A stretch of 64,000 nucleotides of DNA from JAGPDF01 sp052035735 (lineage in GTDB: Bacteria > Acidobacteriota > Thermoanaerobaculia > Multivoradales > JAGPDF01): contig JBPOHI010000097.1 of the NCBI GenBank assembly GCA_052035735.1, forward strand, positions 3,404-67,403, given 5' to 3'. The notes under the pieces were generated by a model. That model did not search any database and was not told the DNA's origin. It worked only from the letters and a program-made list of their open reading frames with translations. Made by a program: the position numbers and the translations under genes. This document shows positions 1-7,441 of this stretch, piece after piece. How positions within the stretch are numbered: position 1 is the first letter of the stretch; each line of letters starts with the position of its first letter.

Positions 1-570
1 AGCGCCGCCGACGTCACCACGTTGCTCGAGGCGTCGCGGCGCGGCGATGCGGCCGCCGGCGAGGCGCTCTTTGCGCTGCTCTATGGCGAGCTCAGGCGCC
101 TCGCGCGCGCCCAGCTCGGCGGCGGCCGGCGGGCGAACTTTCTCGATACCACGACGCTGGTGCACGAGGCCTACCTGCGCCTCGCTCCTCCGGGGACGCT
201 TGCCGCGGAGGATCGCGCCGGTCTGCTCAACCTCGCCGCGCGCGTCATGCGCAACGTGCTGATCGACATGGTCCGGCGGCGCCAGGCGCTGAAGCGTGGT
301 GGTGAGCTGCGGGTTTCCTGGCCCGAGGGCTTCGATCCGCAGGCGCCTCCGGCACCCGATCCGGTCGATCTTCTGGCGCTCGGCGTGGCGCTCGAGGCGC
401 TGGAGAAGTCGAGCCCGCGGCTCGCCGAGCTCGTCGACCTGCGCTTTTTCGGTGGCCTCGAGCTCGCCGAGATCGCGTCTCTCCAGGCGGTGAGCGAGCG
501 CACGTTACGGCGGGATTGGCGGAAGGCGAAGGCCTTCCTCTGGGCGCGCCTGCAGGGCGACACCCGGTGA
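1..570 (+). CDS. ECF-family RNA polymerase sigma factor, 5' end outside window
   Basis: An extracytoplasmic-function type sigma factor that would direct RNA polymerase to a specific promoter set. The reading frame is open from base 1. Residues encoded before the first in-window start (TTG at 22) read ADVTTLLEAS, which matches the usual N-terminus of this family, so the true start lies just upstream of the window. Region 2 is visible in GELRRLARAQL, TTTLVHEAYLRL and the stretch ending NVLIDMVRRRQ. Region 4 is the C-terminal part with LVDLRFFGGLELAEIA followed by a helix-turn-helix ending SERTLRRDWRKAKAFL. The LVHEAYLRL wording is typical of the ECF subfamily common in Acidobacteria and Planctomycetes (TIGR02999-like). 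The stop overlaps the next gene's GTG by GTGA, so the kinase is translationally coupled and probably controls this sigma factor or its regulon. No separate anti-sigma gene is visible. Confidence 0.9.
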   Translation, partial: SAADVTTLLEASRRGDAAAGEALFALLYGELRRLARAQLGGGRRANFLDTTTLVHEAYLRLAPPGTLAAEDRAGLLNLAARVMRNVLIDMVRRRQALKRGGELRVSWPEGFDPQAPPAPDPVDLLALGVALEALEKSSPRLAELVDLRFFGGLELAEIASLQAVSERTLRRDWRKAKAFLWARLQGDTR

Positions 571-3452
571 GCGCGGGAAGAGAGTCCGGCGGGGCCGACT
601 GGGAGGCGCACTTCGACGAGCTCGTCGAGCTCTCCGCCGGCGAGCAGCAGAGCCGGCTCGCAGCGCTCGCCGTCCGGGCGCCCGAGCTCGCGGCCCAGCT
701 CGCCGTGCTGCTCGCGGCGGACGCGCCGGCGGCCGGCTTCCTCGCCTCACCGGCCGCAGCGGCTCTGGGTGTCACGCCGGAGGGGGTCGAGGTGGCGGAG
801 CTGCCCGCCGGGACGATGCTCGGACCGTGGCGCCTGCTGCGTCCGATCGGCCGCGGCGGGATGGGCGAGGTCTATCTCGCCGAGCGGGCCGATGGTGTCC
901 ATTCGCAACGTGCCGCGATCAAGCTGGTGCAATCCGCGGGCGGCTCCCGCACCATTCTTCAGCGTTTTCTACGCGAGCGCGAGATCCTCGCGCATCTCGA
1001 TCATCCGAACATCGCGCGTCTGCTCGACGGCGGCTCGGCGCCGGACGGGCGGCCCTACTTCGTGATGGAGTGGGTGGACGGCGTGCGGGTGACCGACTAC
1101 TGCGCCCGGCAGCGACTCTCGCTCGAAGCCACCCTCGAGCTGGTCGCGACACTCTGCGAAGCGGTCGACAGCGCCCACCGCCGGCTGGTAGTGCACCGCG
1201 ACCTCAAACCGGCCAACATCCTGGTGACCGCGGAAGGCGTCCCGAAGCTGCTCGACTTCGGGATCGCGAAGCTCCTCGCGCCGGAGCCCGGCGACCCGGG
1301 GACGCAGACGCACCTCGAAGCGCAGGCGCTGACCCCCGCCTACGCCTCGCCGGAGCAGATCCTGGGCGACCCCGTCACGGTGGCGAGCGACGTCTATGCG
1401 CTCGGGCTGCTGCTCTACGAGCTGCTCGTGGGGGCCTTGCCGCACCGGCGGAGCGGGAGGTCGCTCGCGGCGATCGCCAGCGCGCTGCCCCTGGAGACGG
1501 TCGAGCGGCCCAGCGCGGCGCTTCGCCGGGCGGCCGCCGAAGGGCGGACCGCCTCCGGGGGGGAGGTTCGCCGCCGCCGACTCGCCGGGGACCTCGACCT
1601 GATCGTCCTCACCGCGCTGCAGCGCGAGCCGGAGAGGCGGTATCGCTCGGCCGCCGCGCTCGCCGACGAGCTGCGCCGGTTCCTCGCCGGGCATCCGATT
1701 CAGGCGCGCCCGGAGGGCCTCGGCTATCGCTTCCGCATGCTCGTGCGGCGCCATCGCCTGGTCTTCGCGGCGGCGGCCTTCGGCATACTGGCGCTCGTCG
1801 CCGGTTTCGTCCTCGCGCTTTCGCAGGCGCACTCGGCGCGGCTCGAAGCCCGCCGGGCCGACGCGGCATCGGTGCGCGCCGAGCGCGTGCAGTCGTTCCT
1901 GATCTCGGTCTTCCGGCAGTCCGATCCGGATCTTTCCCCGGGCGAGGACCCGCGGGCGAGCGACCTGCTCGCCAGGGGTGCGGCGAGGATCGAACGTGAC
2001 CTCGCCGACGAGCCGGAAGTGCGCGCCGAGCTGCTCGAGGCGATCGCGCGGATCGAGACCAATCTGGGACTGTCGCAAGCGGCGCGCGAGCATGCGACGC
2101 AGGCGTTGGCTGTTCGCCGCGCCCTGCGACCGGTCGATACCGGAGCGATCGCGCTCGGCGAGGTGGTGCTCGCTCAGGCCGAGCGCGCTGGCGGACAGAT
2201 CGATGTCGCACGATCGCTTTGCCTGGCGGCGCTGCCTCGTCTGCGTGAGGCGTTCGGCGTGGAGAGCCTCGAAGTGGCGCGCGCCGAACGCGTGCTCGCG
2301 GCGACGATCCACGATCCCACCGATCAGCCGCGCGCGATCGAGCTCCTGCAACATGCCGTCACCGTGCAGCAGGCGCAGCTCGGCCGGGAACACGAGGAGA
2401 GTGCAGCGACGCTCGGCGAGCTCGGCGTCGCTCTCGAACAGGGGCAGCGCTACGTCGAGGCGGAGGCGGCCTACCGTCAGGCGGTACGGCTCCTGGAGCG
2501 CCGGCTCGGCCCGGACCATCCGCGCGTAGCGGCGGCTCTCGCCGACCTCGCGGCGCTGGTCGACCGCATGTCGCGCGCCGACGAGGCGCGTCCGCTGTTC
2601 GCGCGCGCCATCGCGATCCAGCGCGCGACGCTCGGTCCGCGACACGAGCGGCTGGGCGAGTCCCTCTTCTCGTTCGGCATCCTCGAGCTCGGCAGCCAAC
2701 GCTACGACGAGGCGTCGGCGGCGTTCCGCGAAGCGCTCGCCATTTTCGGCACGGAACGCTTCGAGAGTGCCCACTGCGAGCGCTACCTCGGTCTGGTCGC
2801 GGCGGGCCGCGAGCGCTACGCCGAGGCGGCTGACCATTTCGGCGCGGCGGCCGAGACCTATCGCCGCACCGTCGGCGAGGATGACCTGCAGCGCCACCGG
2901 GCGCTGGCCAACGTCGGTTGGGCGCACCTGCGACTCGGTCGAAACGGCGACGCGCTCGACGAGCTCGCCACTGCCGTCGCAGCGATCGAGCGTCTGGCCG
3001 GGGCGAAGAGCTACGAGTTGCGATTGCCGCTCAAGCAGCTCGGCGAAGCCCAGACCACCGGCGGCCACGCTTCCCTGGCGGTAGCGACGTTGCTGCGCGT
3101 GCGGACCCTCGAAGAGGAGCTCTTCGGCACTCGCGATCACCGTGAGGTCGCGGGCAGCGATCTGCTGCTCGCCCGGGCGCTGCTCGCCCGCGGCGCTCCG
3201 GGGGACACCGCAGAGGCCCGTCTCCGGCTCGACGAAGGACTCGAGATCTTCGGGCGGGTCGCTCCCGCCGACCTCCTGCGCGGGCAGACGCTGCTCGAGC
3301 GCGGACGCCTGGCGCTCTCTACCGGAGAATTCGCCCGGGCGCGCGGCGATCTTGCTGCAGCCGTGCCGGTGCTTGCGGCCAAGCGCGGTCCGGACCACGC
3401 CGAGGTGCGGGAGGCCGAGCGGCTGCTGCGCGAGGCCGCCGGCGGGCGCTAA
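567..3452 (+). CDS. Transmembrane Ser/Thr protein kinase with C-terminal TPR repeats
   Basis: A 961-residue PknB/Hanks-type kinase. The start is GTG at 567, overlapping the sigma-factor stop by four bases; a longer frame back to TTG 516 would run inside the sigma gene. The cytosolic kinase domain spans about residues 88-375. It has a glycine loop GRGGMGEVYLAE (95-106), the AIK lysine near 119, HRDLKPANIL (210-219), DFG (230-232) and a YASPEQ activation-segment end. All catalytic residues are present. One hydrophobic span (about 398-419) crosses the membrane. The long C-terminal part (about 430-950) is alanine/glutamate-rich helical repeats of TPR type, with phrases such as LGELGVALEQGQRYVEAEA and RLGPDHPRVAAALADLA. 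These presumably bind a partner. A kinase of this shape next to an ECF sigma factor is a recurring arrangement in Acidobacteria, where phosphorylation is thought to control sigma activity. The 3' end overlaps the convergent FG-GAP gene by four bases. Confidence 0.93.
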   Translation: MSAGRESGGADWEAHFDELVELSAGEQQSRLAALAVRAPELAAQLAVLLAADAPAAGFLASPAAAALGVTPEGVEVAELPAGTMLGPWRLLRPIGRGGMGEVYLAERADGVHSQRAAIKLVQSAGGSRTILQRFLREREILAHLDHPNIARLLDGGSAPDGRPYFVMEWVDGVRVTDYCARQRLSLEATLELVATLCEAVDSAHRRLVVHRDLKPANILVTAEGVPKLLDFGIAKLLAPEPGDPGTQTHLEAQALTPAYASPEQILGDPVTVASDVYALGLLLYELLVGALPHRRSGRSLAAIASALPLETVERPSAALRRAAAEGRTASGGEVRRRRLAGDLDLIVLTALQREPERRYRSAAALADELRRFLAGHPIQARPEGLGYRFRMLVRRHRLVFAAAAFGILALVAGFVLALSQAHSARLEARRADAASVRAERVQSFLISVFRQSDPDLSPGEDPRASDLLARGAARIERDLADEPEVRAELLEAIARIETNLGLSQAAREHATQALAVRRALRPVDTGAIALGEVVLAQAERAGGQIDVARSLCLAALPRLREAFGVESLEVARAERVLAATIHDPTDQPRAIELLQHAVTVQQAQLGREHEESAATLGELGVALEQGQRYVEAEAAYRQAVRLLERRLGPDHPRVAAALADLAALVDRMSRADEARPLFARAIAIQRATLGPRHERLGESLFSFGILELGSQRYDEASAAFREALAIFGTERFESAHCERYLGLVAAGRERYAEAADHFGAAAETYRRTVGEDDLQRHRALANVGWAHLRLGRNGDALDELATAVAAIERLAGAKSYELRLPLKQLGEAQTTGGHASLAVATLLRVRTLEEELFGTRDHREVAGSDLLLARALLARGAPGDTAEARLRLDEGLEIFGRVAPADLLRGQTLLERGRLALSTGEFARARGDLAAAVPVLAAKRGPDHAEVREAERLLREAAGGR

Positions 3453-5038
3453 GGGGCGACGACGCTCCAGCCGTTCGAGTTTCCCGCTTCGAAGTTGTGG
3501 CCGAGGATCCGGCTGCTTCCCAGCAGCAACTGAACCAGGCCGGCAGGTTGGTTGGTCTGGGCGTGCAGCCGGCCGGGGATGCCGATGATCAGCTCGTCGA
3601 CTCCGTCGCCATCGATACGACCTGCCGCGAGGGCCCAGCCGAAGAGGTCGTTGGTCTGCGCCGGAGAGCTGACGAGGCCGGTAGCTTGAAATCTCGCCCC
3701 GCCTCCGCTTGCGAGACCAAAGTCGGTGCCGAGGACGAAGTCGACCCGACCGGCGTGAGACGTTGCGGAGGCTGGAGCATAAGGGGAACCGATAGCCAGA
3801 TCGACGAAGCGGCCGCCGTTGAACGATCCCGCAACGAGCGATGAGCCGTAGCGATCGCCCGGGAGGCTCGCCGGCTCGCCGAGATTCGCTGCGTAGAGAA
3901 ACTCGCTGCCGGTGGAGGTGAGCCCGGCGACGTCGCCGTCGAGAGCGTAGACGGCGCCGGCCGCAGCGAGCCCCTGGGGATCGTCTCCGGGGGCGCCGAT
4001 GGCGAGGTCGTCGCGTCCATCGCCGTTGAAGTCGCCGGCGGCGAGGTCCCAGCCGAAGTCTTCGCCGCTCGCCGGGTCTCCCGCGATCCCGGGCGACTCT
4101 TCGGTAAACAGCTGATTGCTGCCGGCGGCGAGACCGGTGTTGGCGCTGCCATAGAGCACCGCGACCCCGCCGGCATCGGCGGTCGCTCCGGCGATCTCGC
4201 CCGGAATGCCGATGGCGAGATCGGCATAGCCGTCGCCGTCGAAGTCACCGGTCGCCAGCGACCAGCCGAAGAGATCGCCCGTGGCCGATTGACCCAGCAT
4301 CAGATTGGAGTTCTGCGAGAAGGTCTGGCTGCCGAAGTCCGACAGGCCATTGGTAAAGCCGTAGAAGATGTTGACGAGGCCATGGTTCGTGCCGGTCGCG
4401 CCCACGTCTTCATAGGGCACGCCGACCGCGAGGTCCTCGAAGCCGTCGCGGTTGAAGTCGCCCACCGCTAGGTCGGAGCCGAAGGCGTCGAACGACTCCG
4501 CATCCTCCAGAACGAGGGCCAGTCCCTGATGCAGCGATGCCACCTCGACGAGGCCGTTGACGGTGCCCGCCCAGCTCAGAACGACGACCTTGCCGGCGTC
4601 CTCCATCGCAGCGACGGTCGCGCCCGGGGCGCTGACCGCCAGTTCGTCGACTCCGTTGCCGTCGAAGTCGCCGGCAACCAGCTGCTGTCCCAGGGCCAGG
4701 CCGAAGCTGCCGTAGAAGTGATCGCTGAGGCCTGGTAACGCCCCCGCATGTGCCAAGTAGAGATCGACGCGTCCGGCTCCGGCGCCGCCGACGGTGTCGT
4801 CCGGCGCGCCGATCGCCAAGTCCTGATCGCCGTCGCCGTCGAAATCGCCGACGGCGAGGGAGGTGCCCAGCCGGCTGGTCTGGACGAGGGTCGGCAACAG
4901 AACGGAGTTCCCCGCAACCTGGGGGCCGCCGAAGGACGGGCCGAGCTGGGCTTCGAGCCTCCCGCCATGGGCGCCGGGCAGGGCAAGGAGGAGCGTGCAG
5001 ATATGGACGAGGCGGAAGCGACGCAGTGTGGCCGGCAT
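3449..5038 (-). CDS. Secreted FG-GAP (integrin-like) seven-repeat beta-propeller protein
   Basis: A 529-residue exported protein. ATG at 5038 is chosen because AAAGGGG lies just upstream and a signal peptide follows (MPATLRRF, then a hydrophobic core LVHICTLLLALPGA). The body holds seven FG-GAP units. Examples are GDFDGDGDQDLAIGAP, GDFDGNGVDELAVSAP, GDFNRDGFEDLAVGVP, GDFNGDGRDDLAIGAP and GRIDGDGVDELIIGIP. Seven such units fit a closed alpha-integrin-type propeller with Ca2+ loops (DxDGDG). One unit (GSFNGGRFVDLAIG) has a degraded Ca2+ loop. The extreme C-terminus is NFEAGNSNGWSVVAP, the tail shared with several proteins in this window. Function is unknown; surface adhesion or ligand binding is a guess from the fold. 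It shares four bases (CTAA) with the convergent kinase stop and is divergent from ompW. Confidence 0.9.
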   Translation of the reverse strand: MPATLRRFRLVHICTLLLALPGAHGGRLEAQLGPSFGGPQVAGNSVLLPTLVQTSRLGTSLAVGDFDGDGDQDLAIGAPDDTVGGAGAGRVDLYLAHAGALPGLSDHFYGSFGLALGQQLVAGDFDGNGVDELAVSAPGATVAAMEDAGKVVVLSWAGTVNGLVEVASLHQGLALVLEDAESFDAFGSDLAVGDFNRDGFEDLAVGVPYEDVGATGTNHGLVNIFYGFTNGLSDFGSQTFSQNSNLMLGQSATGDLFGWSLATGDFDGDGYADLAIGIPGEIAGATADAGGVAVLYGSANTGLAAGSNQLFTEESPGIAGDPASGEDFGWDLAAGDFNGDGRDDLAIGAPGDDPQGLAAAGAVYALDGDVAGLTSTGSEFLYAANLGEPASLPGDRYGSSLVAGSFNGGRFVDLAIGSPYAPASATSHAGRVDFVLGTDFGLASGGGARFQATGLVSSPAQTNDLFGWALAAGRIDGDGVDELIIGIPGRLHAQTNQPAGLVQLLLGSSRILGHNFEAGNSNGWSVVAP

Positions 5039-5246
5039 GGGGACCCCTTTCACCTGGAGAAGCGCAGGGTGCCGAGCGGACCGGACATCCTTTCTCGCAG
5101 GTCTTCGGCGAACGCGACCGGACCGAGCCTCGCCCTCCGGGTAGGTTGGGGCCACCTTTCGGAGTGGCGAGTCGGCAAAGCGCTGAAGCTACCTTTTACC
5201 GATCCGGGGCGCGACTTCCGCGCACCGCATTTCGAGAGGACTCATC

Positions 5247-5864
5247 GTGAACAAGAAAATCGTCCTTGTCGCCCTGGCCTGCTGCCTGTTCCTCGCCATC
5301 GGAGCTTCCGCGCAGGAGAAGGGCTCGCTCTGGGTCAACCTCGGCGCGCATGTCGTCGATCCGAAGTCGGACAACGGCAGCGTCGCCGGAGGAGCCTTCG
5401 ATGTGACCGTGGGCGACAGCCTGCGGCCGAGCGTCATGCTCGAGTACTTCGTCGCCGACAACCTCGGCATCGAAGTCCTCGCGGCCTGGCCGTTCAGCCA
5501 CGACGTCGAGTTGAACGGCACCAAGGCGGCGACGGTCGACCACCTGCCGCCCACCCTGTCGCTGCAGTACCACTTCAACGGCAGCGGCGCGATCTCGCCC
5601 TACCTGGGCGTCGGTCTCAACTACACGCTGTTCTTCTCCGAAGACACCACCGGCCCGATCAACGGCGCCGACCTGAGCCTCGGCTCTTCCTGGGGCCTCG
5701 CGGCGCACGGCGGGGTCAACTTCAAGCTCGGTGAGCGCTGGGGCCTCGGCGTCGACCTGCGCTGGATCGACATCGACACCGACGTCGACCTGAACGGCAG
5801 CGATATCGGCACGGTCGAAATCGACCCGCTGGCCTACGGCGCCTACTTCCGCACCCACTTCTGA
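5247..5864 (+). CDS. ompW: OmpW-family outer-membrane beta-barrel protein
   Basis: A 205-residue small outer-membrane barrel. GTG at 5247 follows GAGAGG at a suitable distance. The signal peptide is about residues 1-22 (MNKKIVLVALACCLFLAIGASAQ). OmpW features are visible: LWVNLGAHVVDPKSD after the signal peptide, LEYFVADNLGIEVLAAWPF, LSLQYHFNGSGAISPYLGVGLNYTLFF, a GLAAHGGVNFKLGERWGLGVDLRWIDIDTD hairpin, and a C-terminal strand ending in phenylalanine (GAYFRTHF), as required for BAM recognition. The family forms eight-stranded barrels thought to pass small hydrophobic compounds. The gene stands alone between two secreted propeller genes and is followed by a strong hairpin. Confidence 0.93.
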   Translation: MNKKIVLVALACCLFLAIGASAQEKGSLWVNLGAHVVDPKSDNGSVAGGAFDVTVGDSLRPSVMLEYFVADNLGIEVLAAWPFSHDVELNGTKAATVDHLPPTLSLQYHFNGSGAISPYLGVGLNYTLFFSEDTTGPINGADLSLGSSWGLAAHGGVNFKLGERWGLGVDLRWIDIDTDVDLNGSDIGTVEIDPLAYGAYFRTHF

Positions 5865-5880
5865 CCGCGCCGGCAGCACC

Positions 5881-5932
5881 GCCGCGCGCCCGCCGTCGAG
5901 CCGCAAGCTCGCACGGCCGCCGGGCGCGCGGC
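5881..5932. terminator. Long GC-rich hairpin between ompW and the convergent delta-60 gene
   Basis: Bases 5881-5892 (GCCGCGCGCCCG) are the exact reverse complement of 5921-5932 (CGGGCGCGCGGC). Inside the arms, CCGT (5893-5896) can pair with ACGG (5913-5916), and CGAGC (5897-5901) with GCTCG (5907-5911) around a CGCAA loop. The result is one long, nearly continuous stem between two converging genes. There is no T-tract, so it would be a Rho-independent-like stem without the classical tail, or an mRNA 3'-end stabiliser for both transcripts. Confidence 0.6.
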
Positions 5933-5953
5933 GCTGCGCGAAGCGCTCGCGCT

Positions 5954-7333
5954 TCAGCGCCAGGCCGAAAGGGAATGGCGCTCGAAGTCGTCGGTGAAAA
6001 TGAGCGTGCTTTGCGTGCGCACGACGGCGATGGCTCCGCCGCTGCCCGAGTTGTTGTTTTCGGCGACGCCGACGGCGACCGCCCTGCCGCCGACCAGGGC
6101 GACGGCGTTGGCGATGTCCTTGCCGCTCGCGGTCAGGTCGAAGTCGTAGGTCGCCCAGCCGTTGCCGTCGAAAGTAGGGTCGAGCAGGCCGTCGGAATCC
6201 AGTCGCGCGAGCAGGAACTGCCCCTCCTCCACGCCGGTGGCATCGAGTACGCCTACCGCCAGCAGCTTGCCGTCGCTCTGGAGCTCGAGGTCGAGGATCC
6301 ACGAGCCGGAGCCAAGGGTGAGGTTGCTGAGGCCGAGGAAGCCGTACTGCGTATCCAGCTCGCCGTTCGGCAGCAGGCGCGCGACGCCGGTGGCCATATC
6401 GCCATCGGCGAACGCTCCCGAGATCATCGCGACGTAGAGGGCGCCCGAGACGGGGTCGTGCTCGAGGGCCTCGATGCCGACGAACGCCAGGTTCAGTTCG
6501 ACCAGACCGTCGCCGCCGAAGGTCGAAACGGAGTCGCCGAAGGCGTCGACACGCAGAATCTCGAGTGACAGGGCGCCGCCGTAGAACAGCCCGCCGTCGC
6601 TGTCGGCCTCGATCGGATTGTCGAGACAGGACCACGCGCCGGAGCAGGAGATGACGTTGTTCGACAGACTGGGACTGAACGCCGCCCACCCGGCGGAACC
6701 GAACTCCGGATCGGGATCGCCTTCGGCATCACGCCGCGTAATCATGGTGCCGAGGCCGGCGCAGGGATTCGAACGGCAATAGCCGGCGACGAGCAGGCGA
6801 CCGGCGCTGTCGAGCGTCGCGCCCTGAGCCACGAAGTAGGCAGAGCCAGTGACGGGCGCGTCGGTGATCTCGACGATCCCGCCTGTGCCGAAGTCCGGAT
6901 CGGGTGTCCCATCCGCGAGGAGTCGCGCAATCGCCGTGATCTGCGTGGCGTAGTCGGAACCGACGACCAGGATCTTCCCGTCGCCAGCGATCTCGAGGCC
7001 GGCGAGCGAGAGATACGAACCGAAGAGGTCCAGTGCCCAACCGTTGACTCCGAAAGCAGTGTCTAGAGTGCCATTGGCGCGCACCTTGAGGAGCGCCTGG
7101 CGGGAGGCGACGTGGCCGGCGACGATCGACGCTCCGTCCGGCAGGCCGCGAACGTAGTACCCGGTCTCGTTGAACTGCCCGTCGATGATGTCGAATAGCG
7201 CCTTGCCGTCGCCGGAGAAGGTCGGATCGAGATTGCCGTCGGCAGCTCGGGCAGGCAGAGCCAGCGATCCCATCGCGGCCACGATGGCCAGGCTGGCGAT
7301 CCTGCAAGAGTGCGAATGCGGGAGTCTGTGCAT
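5954..7333 (-). CDS. Secreted delta-60 repeat protein with seven repeats
   Basis: A 459-residue exported protein made of delta-60 repeats (TIGR02608-like). ATG at 7333 has AGGAGA upstream and is followed by a signal peptide with core IASLAIVAAMGSLALPARA. Seven repeat cores are visible: GNLDPTFSGDGKALFD, GTLDTAFGVNGWALD, GTPDPDFGTGGIVEI, GDPDPEFGSAGWAAF, FGDSVSTFGGDGLVEL, GELDTQYGFLGLSN and GLLDPTFDGNGWATY. Between them are stretches such as DGKILVVG and AVALVGGRAVAVG, typical of this predicted propeller. The C-terminus is FTDDFERHSLSAWR, a shortened form of the FE-x6-W tail of the FG-GAP neighbour. Function is unknown. It lies 108 bases downstream of the metallopeptidase on the same strand and could be cotranscribed with it. 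Confidence 0.9.
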   Translation of the reverse strand: MHRLPHSHSCRIASLAIVAAMGSLALPARAADGNLDPTFSGDGKALFDIIDGQFNETGYYVRGLPDGASIVAGHVASRQALLKVRANGTLDTAFGVNGWALDLFGSYLSLAGLEIAGDGKILVVGSDYATQITAIARLLADGTPDPDFGTGGIVEITDAPVTGSAYFVAQGATLDSAGRLLVAGYCRSNPCAGLGTMITRRDAEGDPDPEFGSAGWAAFSPSLSNNVISCSGAWSCLDNPIEADSDGGLFYGGALSLEILRVDAFGDSVSTFGGDGLVELNLAFVGIEALEHDPVSGALYVAMISGAFADGDMATGVARLLPNGELDTQYGFLGLSNLTLGSGSWILDLELQSDGKLLAVGVLDATGVEEGQFLLARLDSDGLLDPTFDGNGWATYDFDLTASGKDIANAVALVGGRAVAVGVAENNNSGSGGAIAVVRTQSTLIFTDDFERHSLSAWR

Positions 7334-7441
7334 GAGGTTCTCCTGTCAGGGAGAACGCAGTCGGCAGCAGAAGAGCGACAACTGGTCTCGACGCCTTCCC
7401 GGGCCTCGAGCGTCTCTCGTCCTGATCGCGCTCGGGAGTCG

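Noticed and set aside
969..3398. Minus-strand open frame of 809 codons opposite the kinase gene
   Set aside because: The plus strand encodes all kinase motifs and TPR repeats; the antisense product has no recognisable domain.
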